DNA of 64,000 nt, taken from the NCBI GenBank assembly GCA_025667525.1, contig CM046874.1:423009729-423073728 (forward strand), given 5' to 3'. Within the stretch, counting starts at the first letter, position 1. The number at the start of each line of letters is the position of its first letter. A program made the position numbers and the translations under genes. Shown one piece after another: positions 33,249-45,800 of the stretch. Below the pieces are notes generated by a model. The model saw nothing but the letters and a program-made list of their open reading frames with translations, was not told the origin of the DNA and searched no databases. The stretch comes from Glebionis coronaria. Its lineage: Eukaryota > Streptophyta > Magnoliopsida > Asterales > Asteraceae.

Positions 33249-34928
33249 TGATAGGTGTGAAAACACCCATCCTTTTACCACTTAATTCTGGCTAAAACAA
33301 GACCAAAACACGTATTTAATATCATTTGTTTGGAATTATGCGTGGTTTTTGTGTTTATTGTGTTTTCAGAGGCAACCGGATGAATATTGAAGAAAACATG
33401 GGATTGCACGGGTTTTATCGAGGAAAAAGACTCAAGACGAAGTCTATTGTCCAAGAGATGCAGAAGATTTGAAGTCATTGTGCCTATTTGAAGATTTATC
33501 GAAGAATAGAGCCAAAGATGTAAGATTCATATATGTCGAAGAACTCGAGTCTATAAAACAATAGATTATAAGACGAGTTGGAATAATTCACCGACACTTC
33601 TCAAATCCAAAGTGGAAACGTTTATTTGAAGAAGCGTGAAGACTTAAGAAGAAAGAAGAAAAAGAAGCCCAAATCAAAGCCCAATCAAAAGCCCATAACC
33701 ACAACACACGCCTATATAAAGCCCTTACTTCACAAAATTTCACACACTTAGCTTAGCTTAGTTTTTATTTTCTCTAGTTTTAGGGAGAGAAAGTTTAGAA
33801 CTTTCTCTCACTAGATTTCATCTTTTTCTCTTTCAAATTCAAACTTTTGTATCATTTTTCGTTAATCAAATTCAAGTTTTTATCTTTTAATCTTTAATCT
33901 CATCCTTCCTTTCTTTTACTTTCATTGATTTTGGTACAAATCTCGTATGATCCGTGTCGTTCATCTATGATTTGTGCTTAAAAAGTTGTTTACTTTTTAT
34001 GTTTCCTTAAGTTTTTACATAAATAAGCTTTGAGATCCTTGTTCTTATTGGCTTATTTGTTGATTTAGCTTATTTACTTTTTAAGGTTTTTATGAAAAGT
34101 TCATCTTTTTATTGATTTGATTTAAAAGTTGTTTATTTCGAGCTTAGATAAAGTGTTTTTAGTGCTTATTTGATCAGCTTATCATTGGATTCGAGCTTGT
34201 TTGGGAGTTAGCTTATTCCATAAGCTTATTTCCTTGGCTTTTTACTCGAATTGGCACCATTTTCGGAAAGGGAAACTCCCTTTTCCGACCTTGTATTCCG
34301 ACCAGCAACATTCAACCTTTTCCGATTGAGTCCAATCGGAAAAGGGTTTTGTTTTCCGATTGGTGGCGTTTTGGTTTTCCGATCTGCCCCATTTGCCTAG
34401 ATTCCGATTGGATCTTTTAACCTATATTCCGATTGAATTCAGTTTCGTATTCCGATTGGTATAATTCTTGAGTATTCCGATTGATCCCCTTTTGTCCACT
34501 TTCCGATCAGCATCCATATTACACATTCCGATCACTCAATCGGAATACATTCCGATTGAGGCAGTTTTCCCATTATTCCGATTCACCTGTTTTGTTTTGT
34601 TCCGATCTTACTTTCTTTTAGTCTTTCCCAATCAAGTCATATTTTTACAAAGTTGTCCAAGTGTTAGTTTTTATTGAATGTTCCTTAATTTTTCTAATAT
34701 AAACTTTAAGTTTTCAAGCATTTATTTTTAAACTCGTGTTTTTACTTTAATCATTTAAAGCTTTTAAGTTTACTCTTCGGCACTTGATTTCTTTTAACTA
34801 GTTTAAAATAGATAAACAAACCAAACTCCTTTTTATTAACCAAGAACAAATCATTCCACTTAAAGCCGAGATCAATTCGAGGAGATTCCGAGAAAATTAT
34901 TTTGAACCCATAGAAAATCATAGTATCA
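33249..34928 (+). repeat. 3' LTR of Athila-1
   Basis: 1680 bp, nearly identical to the 5' LTR. Differences seen: one substitution each near 33520, 33952, 34031, 34371 and 34857, and a 7-bp length difference near 34090. TATATAAA lies at 33713-33720. It is followed by the second copy of the target duplication (GTCCC). Confidence 0.95.
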
Positions 34929-34933
34929 GTCCC

Positions 34934-35620
34934 TTTTACTTTAGCTTGGCCATTTATCAGTATTATCAGCAGGGCGTATGGGTGCATCCTAATTTATCAG
35001 TTTACAATTTATCAGGTCAATGTGGTGTGTGCTCTACATCCTTTACATTAGAGCTGATCCCTCCACCCAGTTTATCAGTTAGAGGTCACCCCTATAACAC
35101 TTAACCTATATAAGCTCTTGGCACTTAAAATACAGTAATTACATGTTTTCATATTAAACAGTTAATAGTTCAGCTTTATCAGTTATAAACCAGGTTTACT
35201 AGAATATACATAGTTTTTGCTGCATTTTACTTATTAGTCTTCCAGTTTCAGTACTTTCTTTTATTTGTTCAGCTTAGTATTCCAGAACCTTCTTTTATAT
35301 TCCAGATATTCTTATCATGTCATTATATCCGTTCACTGAGCGTATTGCTCAACCGTATATTCTTTCCATGACTCATACGGCAGGTACCTAAGGACGGACT
35401 TGAGCATTTAACGGACGTGCATAGGATGGGAGCTACCTGATACTTCTATTCCTTTTGCATTTCATTTACTTTATGCAGAGTTTGAGTTTATGTTTGGGAG
35501 CCGATGTTTGATTCCGGTTTTCCTTTATGGTCATGTATGCTTTACTACATATTACCTTGCATGCTTTGATGACACGCCGTAAATACACGTAACGGTCTAC
35601 TTATCAAATGGGGTGTTACA
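34934..35620 (+). repeat. Family C LTR, left arm, proximal part
   Basis: Continuation of the LTR split by Athila-1. It contains CCTATATAAGCTC (about 35105), the probable promoter, and ends GGGGTGTTACA at 35620. It pairs as an inverted repeat, estimated by eye at about 80%, with 36972-37799. Confidence 0.75.
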
Positions 35621-35834
35621 ATTATGGTATCAGAGCCCAAGGTTTCGACCTGTAGGCTCTAAGCTGACTTGTGGCTAGTGGGTAGTCACCAGGAAACTTC
35701 GTAGATCTTGGCGTTTGTTTTCCATGTTTCTCATGCATTTATCAGTCAGTTTTCTTAAAATTTTGGCTAAGTAAAAGGTTGGTACAGGACTGGCCATATT
35801 TAGTCGCATGTGCTTTTCAGTCGAATTTCATTTT

Positions 35835-36044
35835 GGTGAACCGACCCATAGGCGTTCACCTTTGCTCATTCAGATTTTGTTTTGGTGAACCGACCCATAG
35901 GCGTTCACCCTTACTCATGTCAGATTTATGTTTTCATTCAGATGCTAATTAGTAAACCAACCCATAGGCGTTCACCATTGCTCATGTCAAATTTCATGTT
36001 TTCAGTCGATAGTTGTTTTGTGAACCGACCCATAGGTGTTTACC
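35835..36044 (+). repeat. Four-copy hairpin repeat
   Basis: Copies at 35835-35860, 35884-35909, 35951-35976 and 36019-36044, each built as GGTGAAC, then CGACCCATAGGC, then GTTCACC. The 7-bp stem is perfect in the first two, weakened in the third, and partly kept by a wobble pair in the fourth. Spacing is 49, 67 and 68 bp. Confidence 0.8.
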
Positions 36045-36678
36045 TTTGTTCATATCATGATGTTTCATTGAAGTTTTGACTAGTATGGATTGGACAACAG
36101 CCATCCACATTTAGTCCCAGATTGTAAATTTCTATACATGACAGTTCTCGTAAATTTTTGACAAGTATGGATCGAACCAGAATCGTCCATACTTAGTCAC
36201 ATGTCTTCTCCTTCGAATTTGGTAGATTGAACCACAACTATCCACACCAGTTGTTGTTAAACCTCAGTTGATTATACTCTTATGTTCTTTGTAACAATCA
36301 AGTTCTCACAATCTCACGTTGATGTCGTTTTCATGTTGATTCAGTTTCACATCTCCTTATGAGGATTATGTTATCAGCAGGGTGATGATGTTTTCATGCT
36401 AAGACATGGAAGGATTACAGTAAAATCCCGTTTCATGATAAATCATGTTTGGTCTTCATCAATCATGTTTTCATGCTGACCATTGTTGAAACTCCGTTTA
36501 ATCATACTTTTGAGCCTCTATACAACCAGCATTAAGTCTACGCAAGAATTGTAAGCCTATCATGTTACTCGTTTCTGTTTTCAGTTTGCTAACCGGTTAA
36601 ATCAATTTATTTTCCTTTGATAATACCAGACGGTTGACACCAGTATCGATCATCTCAAGAAATTGCCATCAGAGCCAT

Positions 36679-36890
36679 GTACAGTATTTCATGTGTACTC
36701 CATGTACAGTATCTCAGGTGTACTACATGTACAATATTCCACGTGTACTTCATGTATAGTATTCCAGATGTACTCCAGATGTACAGTATTTCATGTGTAC
36801 TCCATGTACAGTATCTCAGGTGTACTACATGTACAATATTCCACGTGTACTTCATGTATAGTATTCCAGATGTACTCCATGTGTATTGTT
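36679..36890 (+). repeat. 102-bp higher-order tandem repeat of about 26-bp subunits
   Basis: Two units (from about 36679 and 36781), each made of four subunits of the form GTACAGTATTTCATGTGTACTCC. Because 102 is a multiple of 3, open frames appear on both strands (for example 36655-36855 minus and 36663-36947 plus). These are repeat artefacts. Confidence 0.88.
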
Positions 36891-36971
36891 AATCGATCCT
36901 CAATCATCTCAAGCATTTCTACTTGTCGATATTCTACCAGATGCTGATGTTGCTCGTAAGTTGAAGATTTT

Positions 36972-37799
36972 TGTAACACCCCACTTGGATAAGTGGACCG
37001 TTACGTGTATTTATGGCGTGTCATCAAAGCATAAGGTAAATGTCCTAAAACATTAACTGACCATAAAGGAATACCGAAATCAAACATCGGTAATCCAAAC
37101 ATAAGCCCAAAACATGAAAAGAAAAAAAATACTGAAGGAAAGGACTAAACAATGTCCAAATAAGCAGAATAATGTAAGAAATGCATAAAGTAAGAATTCT
37201 GGATAGCTTCCATCCAAATGCACATGCTCTCGGAATCCTAAGAGCGTCCTGGTGTACCTGCCGCTAGAACATGAAAGGAACTACGGCTGAGCAAACCGCT
37301 CAGTGAACGGATATAAAGCATGATAAGAATATACTGAATGAAACAGGCGATAGAATACTGAAGCTGTAAGACTGATATGTAACATGTGGTAGAATTCTGC
37401 ATAAAATCTGAGAAACCTGATTCATAAATACTGAAACTGAAATATAACTATTAATTCTAAAAACATGCATTTACTGTATTTTGATTGCCAGAGCTTATAT
37501 AGGTCACGTGCGGTAACAACCGTGCATGAATAACTGGAGGGGTGACCTCGTCATGCTTTAGAGGGGTGACCTCTAAATACTGTGCTGGGTGGAGGGATCA
37601 GCTCCAATGTGAAGGATGTAGAGCACACACCACATTCACCCTGATAACTTGTAACACATATAAGCCTAGGATGCATCCATATGCCCCACTAATAATACTG
37701 ATAAAATGGCCAAGCTGAGCTGAGTGGGACGATGCAGGATATCACTCTCCTGCATGTGAGTCACGACACCGGTGCCTCTAGTGCCGTAGTTACGGTACC
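36972..37799 (-). repeat. Family C LTR, right arm, proximal part (inverted)
   Basis: The plus strand begins TGTAACACCCC, the reverse complement of the left LTR end, and stays colinear with the reverse complement of 34934-35620 and beyond. Shared marks are 'CCGTTACGTGTATTTA', 'GGCGTGTCATCAAAGCAT', the reversed TATA region near 37493, and the 'GAGCACACACCACATT' block. No primer site lies next to its end at 36971. Athila-2 is inserted at 37799/37800. Confidence 0.78.
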
Positions 37800-39481
37800 T
37801 GATAGGTGTGTAAACACCCATCCTTTTACCACTTAATTCTGGCTAAAACGAGACCAAAACACGTATTTAATATCATTTGTTTGGAATTATGCGTGGTTTT
37901 TGTGTTTATTGTGTTTTCAGAGCTAACCGGATGAATATTAAAGAAAACATGGGATTACACGGGTTTTACCGAAGAAAAGGACTCAAGATGAAGTCTATTG
38001 TCCAAGAGATGAAAAAGATTTGAAGTCACTGGGCCTATTCGAAGATTTATCGAAGAAAAGGACCAAAGATGGAAGATTTACAAAAGTCGAAGAAACTCAA
38101 GTCTATTAAACAAAGAAATTAAAAGACGAGTTGAATTTAATCGACGACAAATCCCGAATCAGAATCGAAAACGTCAACTTTTCTGAAAAGACTAGAAGAC
38201 AAGAAGAACGGGAGAAAGCCCACTCACCAACTAAAGGGAACACCTATATAAAGGGTTCCCCTCACACACTTTGCATGGAGTTTTTGTTTTTTTTTCTTCT
38301 CCCCACTTTTTTCTCCTTTCTGTTTCGTAGATATCACCAACACCACTAGGGTGTTTGGTGATTTTGATCTTTGTTTTTCAATCTTGTAATTTTAATTCTT
38401 GTTTTGTGATTGTTAAAACATTAATCATCAATACAAGTTCTTGTTTAATCTTTCCATTTCATCTTGTTCATCATCATCTTTTATTTCAAGTTCTTAAGTT
38501 CTTATTTGATTGATTTGATCATCAAAAGTTGTTGGGTTTTATGTTTTTGTTGATGGGATTTGTAGTTTATGGTTAGTAGATGCTTTGTGTTTAGCTTTAT
38601 TTAAGATTCGGTGAAAAACTTGGTGGTTTTTGGCATTAAAATCGTTTTCCCTGTTCTTCGGGTAAGGTAACTGTTTGTTAGTTCCCCATGTTCCGAATGA
38701 ACCAAATGTTCCGGATGAGTTGAAAGTTCCGAATGAACTGCATCTTCCGAATGAACACAAAGTTCCGGATGAACCAATAGTTCCGAGTGAACAAAAAGTT
38801 CTGAATCAGTCTTTAAGTTCCGAATCAGTTTTATCTTTTAAAAGTTCCGAATGAACCAAAAGTTCCGGATGAGCAAAACTTCCGAATGAACCAAAAGTTC
38901 CGGATGAGCAAAAGTTCCGAATGAATGTTATTTTCAAAAGTTCCGAATGAGTTAAAAAGTTCCGAATGAGTTGATTGTTCCGAATAAACTTCCGACTCAA
39001 AGTTCCGAAGAAAGTTCCGGATAAACTTCCGAACGAAAAGTTCCGGGTGAACTTCCGAACTAACTTCCGAATCAAAGTTCCGAGTGAAGGATTTTTCAAA
39101 GTTCCGAATGAAGACTTCCGGGTGAAAATTTCCGGATCAATAGTTCCGAATCAAGGTCAAAGTTCCGAATCAATTTTCTTTCAATCTTACTTACTGTTTC
39201 TTTTTGTATCTGTCTTAATATATCTCATTGTTTCTTCATTTAATATTCTAAGTTTAAGTTTAATTTTAATTCCAGTATTTTAATTCAAGTTTTTATTAAT
39301 TGTCATTAAATTAATTGTTTTTGACTTAAGTTTTCATTCTAGTACATTTAAACTTTTTAGTAGATTAGAAAACTAAACCCCCTTTTTTTAGTAACCAAGA
39401 ACAATCATTCCACTTAGAACCAAGATCAATTCGAGAGGACTGAGAGACATAAATTGAACCCATAGAAAATCCAGTGTATCA
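37800..39481 (+). repeat. 5' LTR of Athila-2
   Basis: 1682 bp, TGATAGGTGTG to GTGTATCA. The first 300 bp are close to Athila-1. TATATAAA lies at 38245-38252. The array at about 38690-39170 consists of AGTTCCGAATGA / AGTTCCGGATGA units instead of Athila-1's TTCCGATTG. ORFs across the array on both strands are repeat products. Confidence 0.93.
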
Positions 39482-39483
39482 AA

Positions 39484-39498
39484 TGGCGCCGCTGCCGG
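39484..39498 (+). promoter_or_regulatory. Primer binding site of Athila-2
   Basis: TGGCGCCGCTGCCGG, identical to that of Athila-1 and beginning two bases after the LTR. Confidence 0.75.
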
Positions 39499-39697
39499 CT
39501 CTTCTCGTTAAGATCAAAAGTTTTTTGTGAGAACTTGGATTTTGGGATCCGTTCCCCGTGAACGTTACTTTTTCATAAAAATTTTCAAAAAATCCTAAAA
39601 AAAAATATAAAATTTTCAAAAATACAAAAAAATTAAAAAACATAAAAACCAAAAATATTTTTGCTTTGTTTTTCTTTGTTCGTTCTTTTGCAGGTGT

Positions 39698-42600
39698 ATG
39701 CGCACTCGATCCACGTCTTATCAAGAGCCCGATCCTCTCGATCACTTAAACATGGCCGGTGTCCAAAACAACAACAACATACCACCTCCAAACAATAATA
39801 ATAACAACAACAACCCACCTTTCAGCAACATGAATAATAATAACAACAATGAGCCTCAACCGGATAATCGGCCAATGATTGAACTGCTGCAAGCTCATGT
39901 AGATGGCAACATTGATCCAATTGTCATACCTCCAATTGCCGCCAACAACTTTGAGCTAAAATCAGGCTTTATCCAGATGGTCTCTGCTCAACCATTCTTG
40001 GGACGTACCATTGATGACCCACATGACCATATCAAGAGATTCTTGCAACTCACCAACACGGTCAAATTCAATGGTGTTCCACAAGAGGTAATCCGGTTAC
40101 AACTTTTTCCCTTTTCTTTAGAGGGACAAGCCCGGCATTGGCTTGCTAAGGAACCGCCACAGAGTATTCTCTCGTGGACGGATTTGGAAACCAAGTTTAT
40201 CAATTACTTTTTCCCACCCTCTCGTACTACCGCTTTGCGGAATGAAATCATAAATTTTGAACAAAAGTACGATGAGTCGTTCAGTGAATCTTGGGAACGT
40301 TTTAAAGATCTTTTAAGAAAATGCCCACAACATGGTTTTACCAAAGTACATCAAATTAATACTTTTTACAATGGTTTAAGCATGAGTGACCAAGATTCAC
40401 TAAACAGTGCCTCGGGGGGTAATCTTTTGGCTAAGACTTCCAATGCTGCTTGGGATATCATTGAGAATAAGTCTCGTGTGCAAACCAAGACTGTTCGGAC
40501 CAATGTCGCTAGTGCTAGCACTAGTGACAGCGACAAGCGACTGGACAAAATCACTACGCTTCTTGAATCGCTTGTTACCCACACCGTTAACAACACCAAC
40601 AGCAGCAACACTAAAAACGCTCAAGTTAGTGCTGTTAGCCAACCATGTGAGATATGCGGGGGTCCTCACTCTTACACCACTTATACCGCCACCCAAGACT
40701 ACCCTGCTGAGAATGTGAATGCAGCATATGGCACCTATCCTCCACCTGCTTATCAAGCTAGACCTCAAGGTGACCGTAATTTGCTTAGTTACCGCTCCAA
40801 CAACTACCTCTCACCACCCGGTTTTCCTCCTTCCAACCCAAACCAACAACAAAACCTCAATCGCCCTCCTCAACAACAACAACAACCTCGTACACCATAC
40901 ATCCCTCCTCACAAGCAGCAACAACCACCTCAATGAAACAACCAAGTTTACCAGCAACCTGCTTATCAACCACCCGCATACAATGCTCCTTCTAACCAAA
41001 CCCCCGCATTACATCAAGACATTGGAACCTACATGAGGACTAACGATGTGATCGTGGATAATCTCCAACAGGAAGTGCGCAACTTGAAAGCAGACTTGGT
41101 CAAACAAGGGAACGATTTGAGAGCTGACATGAGAAACACGTTGGATAGCCAAACAAATGACTTGAAGAACATGATGGCTAGTTTCTTCCAAGGTAATCAA
41201 CCCTCTTATTCGGGTATTCTTCCGAGTAACACCGTTGCGAATCCAAGAGGGGAGATGAAAGCAATCACTACTCGCAGTGGTAAAGGTACCAAGGAACCCG
41301 AGCTTCCTATACCTCCACCGGTGGTTGTGACTAAGGAGAACGAGTCACCTGCTCCTATTCCTCATCCTTCTCCTTCCCCAATTTCTCCGCCTCTTCCTTC
41401 TACCCCTCCTCCACCCAAGGATGTGAGTGATCCTATTCTCCCAAAGCCTTCCTCTTCTTCCAATATACCTTATCCATCTAGGTTGAGGAAAGAGAAGCTC
41501 AAAAGCAAGGACGATATTCAGGTTTCGAACTTTCTTAAGATGTTCAAACAATTGAATTTCAACATCTCCTTCGCTGAGGCTCTCGCTCACATGCCCAAGT
41601 ATGCAAAAATGTTTAAAGATCTTCTGAGCGACAAGGAAAAGCTTCTCGATATTGCCAACACCCAACTTAATGAGAATTGCTCTGCAGTGCTCTTAAGGAA
41701 ATTGCCAACCAAGCTTGGTGATCTGGGTCGTTTCTTAATCCCTTACAATTTCCCGGGAGTAGAGAATTGCATGGCCCTAGCCGATCTAGGTGCCAGTATT
41801 AATTTAATGCCTCTAAGCATTTGGAAGCAATTATCTCTCCCTGAGCTAGTCCCCACCAAAATGACTTTGGAATTAGCTAACCGTACGGTTGCTTATCCAG
41901 TGGGGATAGCCGAAGACGTCTTTGTAGGAGTCGACAAATTCACTTTTCCTGCCGATTTCGTCGTCGTCGACTACGAGATGGAACCTCGTGTTCCCTTGAT
42001 CGTGGGTCGTCCATTCCTGAGGAACGGCCGCACTCTTATCGATGTTGAAGCCGGTGAGCTTATCATGAGAGTGGGTGACGATAAAATCGTCTTCAACATG
42101 GGAAAGTTGTCTAAACAACCTTATTCATACGAGAGTGTTAATTGTATTGACGTTCTGGATGAGGCTTGTGAAGAACACTTTAATGATGCTTGTAAAAATA
42201 TTCCTACCTCTCTTCCCAATGTTGAAACCGTTGCCTCTATTGATTCCTCACTGTCTCTATTTGGAGAAAGTGATTTGTTTTGGAACAATCTTGAAGACAC
42301 TATGGGAGATGTGAATTTAGCTACTAATGATTCTCCCACCGATGGGGATGAAGACATGAATTTCTTTGACAACCTTCTCAACGAAGACAATCCATCTCCT
42401 CCATCTCCCACGGTCATTGCTATCGATACTCCGACTTTGAATACGCCTCCCGTCGAAAATCCTCCGGATTTAGAACTTAAGGAGTTGCCGCCTCATCTCG
42501 AGTACGTGTTCCTTGAAGAAGAGAAGAAGTCGCCTGTCATTATCGCGAAGGATTTGAAAGATGAAGAAAAAGCCCGACTTATCACCGTGTTGAAAGATCA

Positions 42601-42856
42601 TAAGAAGGCTATTGCTTGGAAGATTTCTGATATTCGTGGAATTGATCCTCACTTATGCACACACAAAATTCTCATGGAGGACGACTTTAAGCCCACAATT
42701 CAAAGCCAACGAAGGGTGAATCCAAAAATCCATGAAGTCATCAAAACAGAGGTCATCAAACTTCTTGATGCGAGTATGATTTACCCTATTTCGGATTCAC
42801 CATGGGTTAGTCCAATCCATTGTGTGCCCAAGAAGGGCGGAATAACCGTTGTTCCC
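39698..42856 (+). pseudogene. gag-pol: Athila-2 Gag, protease and N-terminal pol, broken by nonsense and by element B
   Basis: The same frame runs from [13 protein letters not shown] (39698) to 42856, with one TGA at 40934-40936 where Athila-1 has CGA. Unlike Athila-1, no frameshift separates protease from pol here, which shows that the family encodes a single Gag-Pol frame. The Gag domain is intact, but the knuckle reads [13 protein letters not shown], so its last Cys is lost. Protease [10 protein letters not shown] is present. Pol is cut after 'KKGGITVVP', just upstream of the reverse transcriptase core, where element B inserted. The poly-Asn stretch differs in length from Athila-1. Confidence 0.93.
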
Positions 42857-45800
42857 TGATGAGACTGCTTTTATACATGGTCTCATCATCAAAAACGGCC
42901 TTAAAATGCATGAAATATCATAAAATATGCCAAATATATGCTCGTGTTTGTTACTTGTGTATTTTTAGGTACGGATATTGAGGAATTGGCAAAAGAACAC
43001 AAGAATCAATCAAAAACGAACACGGGAAATGAAGTCGCACAATGAACCGGGCCCAAGTTTGGATTTTGCAAAAAGACCCTTGAAGAATTGAAGATTGGCA
43101 AAAATGGCCCCTCATCTTTGAAGAACTTGTCACAATTGACCCTCCAAATGTCAATTGTACAAGTATGGACCTTAATATTTGAAGATATTACAAGACCAGT
43201 CCATCAAGTTTGAAGAATATACTAAAGAAACCCTTGGAAAAGTTTTGGAATTGATTGTGCCATTTTGACAACTTGGCAAAAGTTGACAAGGCAAAAGAAG
43301 GCGCTGATAGCTTTTAATTACAACTTGGAAGAAAGTGAATAGCCTGGGGACCAAATCTGCCAATCCACCAAACCTTCCCAACCAGTCACCACATGACACC
43401 TCAGCCCTACCCACCCATCAACCCATATAACCTACCCATATCCTACCCAACTCGTCCATACCCAAATTCCTTTAACCCGGTTTATTAATAAGCTGTGGTC
43501 AAACAAGGTCAAACCATTTTTCCCACCCAAACACACCTTTTAAATTAATCTTTTCTAAAAACAGATTAAACCCAACCCCTAATCCCTATAAACCCTAATT
43601 ATTTCCCAGACCTAATCACACCCAAACAAAAGGGGTTTTGTCCCATCTAGTGCAGATTGCTAATTGACATCCATCTCACCAAAACCCACCTCCTAACCAC
43701 ACCACCAACACACCCATGTGAGCAGTAGGGACCTCCCCTGCTGCGTCACTTTCACTCAAAAACCACACCCGACCAATTAAACGCACCAGATCATTCCCCT
43801 TGGTCCCCAAGGCTCATCCAACGTCCAAGATCAACATTTCTAAGCTGGCATCCAGTACAAGCATCACATGGGGCGTTTTTGACCCAAACATCAGTCAAAG
43901 AATCAAGGGCATTCCTGGCAATCCAATGTTTAGGGTTTTCATAGTCTAGATAGTTCTATTGATAGCTATAAAAGGAGAATGCAACCTGTGCATATCCCTT
44001 TGTTCCAGTTTTTAAGCTTTTTCACTTCTAATTCCTTTTTAAGAAAATAAAAGTTTGGTGTTTGTTAAATGCAAGTGTAATTCCTTTTTATGTTTTTTAA
44101 AAGTTGTGTGTGGTGTTAAAAGCTTAAGCTGAGTTCCAATTATATTGTTTAACATTTTAGGTGTTTAATGTTTCAAAAAGGTTTTTAAGATAAATTTATC
44201 AAGTTTCAGAAAATCCAAGAATTGTGAAGTGAAAGTGGAACAATTTTTGGATTTTGTGACTTGTTTTGAGAAGAGTTAAAGGTTTGAAGGATTTTTGAAA
44301 AGGTTTTAAGTTTTCAGAAAAATCAGAAAAGTGCATTTTTCTTGTGTTTGTTTAATTTTTGCAGGTTTGATTGTTTGAGTTGTTGATATAGTTCTGCATA
44401 CACCCCAGTGTATAAGGAGGTGGTATTGCAACCACAAAGAACCTTGGATGTAAGGTTCTTGGGTAAGATTTCTTATTCCCTTTTGAAATTTCAGAAAAAT
44501 TGAAGTTTTATGGGATTTGCATGAATTGCTTAGTTAGTTGTTTAATCTGGTTGGTTTTGTGTTGTTATGTTATGATATGTATGATAGAATAGTTTTAAAT
44601 CAGTTTGATAGAGTTTTAAAGTGAGTTGCTTTGAAAAAGTTGGATTGAAAGTTTTTAAAGGGTGTTTGGATAAGTGTTTTAGCAGGATCATAATCTTTGA
44701 TTGTGCTTCTAAAACGTGTTAAAAAGGTTGAGTTAGGTTGTGTTAAGTCAAGTGTTGTATTATATCAGGTTTGGAAGAGATTTGAAACAGGTTTGTATGA
44801 AAAAGAGTGGAAAAAGGGAAGCCTAGAATTGTATGAAACCTTTTTACTTGATTTTGTGAAATCTGTGCCATCACAATCTTATAATCTGTTAAGTGTGGGG
44901 TTTATTGAGAATATTTGTTTGTTTGTATGCTAATGGTGAGTTGGTGAACAAAATTTGGGAAGTTAAAAGTCATTAGAGTGTAAGTTTTTAGCTCATAAAA
45001 CCACCAGACCTAAGCCAATTGTCACAGCAACCTTGAAATGCCTATGAGTGCTTTTGGTGTGCTTGTTTTTGTGATTATCTGTGATTAAGGTGTGTATTAT
45101 CTGCTCATTTTGACTCCCTTCACTCAGAAAGGGTGAAGGGGTGCCCTTTGTTCCAAAAAAAAATCACCACCAAATAAGCTCAAAGCCAAATCCTTTTGGC
45201 TTACACCACCTGTGAAAACAAGATAACTGCTTGTGTTCAAACTAAGAACTGGCCACGTTTTCCTTTGATTCTTGTTAAATCTTGTGTAAAAAGAGTTTTG
45301 GTTTGTGTTTTAAGCAACTAAGGGTGTCACTGTTTGGATTGAAAAAAAAATAAAAATAAAAAAGAAATTTTGGCAAAAAGGTCACCGCAACGGGCTCGAA
45401 CACGCGACCTGCAGCTCAGGAGTAACGTGTTCTACCATTGATCTAGATGCCTTTTTACGTTAGCCTTCCAATTCAATAGTTATTTAACCACGTTTTCATT
45501 TGAGCTTATTTTAATAAGCCGTAGCTTATTTTATTTTTCCTAGCTTATTTATTAAGTGTTTTTAGCTTATTTGATTTTTCCTAGGACTTTTATAGGCTTA
45601 GGGACTTTTCTGTTTTAAAAAATTATTTTTCCTATTATTTAATTAATTTCAAGGATTATTTTTAGTTTTAAATTTAGAAAGTCAATAAAAAATAGTGAAC
45701 AGTAATTAAAAAAGTCCAAAAAAATAGTTTTTTGGCTTTTATTTGTATTTTTGAGGTTTACAAATCATAAAGTTTTCAAAAACTTTAATTTTTAATTTTA

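Larger units (their letters stand above)
23780..34928 (+). mobile_element. Athila-1: nearly intact Athila-lineage Ty3/gypsy retrotransposon
   Basis: An 11.1-kb element with LTRs 23780-25452 and 33249-34928 (ends TGATA/TATCA) and target duplication GTCCC at 23775-23779 and 34929-34933. It has a tRNA-Asp-type primer site, one gag-pol region (25671-31327) and a polypurine tract before 33249. By eye the two LTRs differ at five positions plus one 7-bp indel, so insertion is recent. The only clear coding lesion is a one-base frameshift near 28178. It is inserted in the family C LTR. Confidence 0.95.
35621..36971 (+). mobile_element. Leader region of the family C element, with primer site and tandem repeats
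   Basis: Directly after the LTR, TGGTATCAGAGCCC at 35625-35638 matches the usual initiator-Met tRNA primer site. The next 1.3 kb is non-coding leader with two repeat arrays (35835-36044 and 36679-36890). No gag is present. The leader ends abruptly at an LTR in the opposite orientation. TGT...ACA ends and this primer site fit Ty3/gypsy chromoviruses of the Tekay type, but no coding domain is available to confirm that. Confidence 0.6.

Noticed and set aside
36655..36947. ORFs on both strands at the 36.7-kb repeat
   Set aside because: Created by a 102-bp repeat that is a multiple of three; no homology or codon signal.
36972..37799. 3' LTR of a normal family C element in direct orientation
   Set aside because: TGTAACACCCC could look like an LTR start, but similarity to the left LTR is inverted over the whole length.
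38690..39170. CRISPR-like or protein-coding array of AGTTCCGAATGA units
   Set aside because: Units are short, irregular and lack spacers. The frames on both strands follow from the repeat. It is part of an LTR in a plant element.
45381..45451. Functional tRNA gene on the minus strand
   Set aside because: A- and B-box-like words are present, but the anticodon and T stems do not pair properly and the block lies in an LTR with the same changes in both copies.
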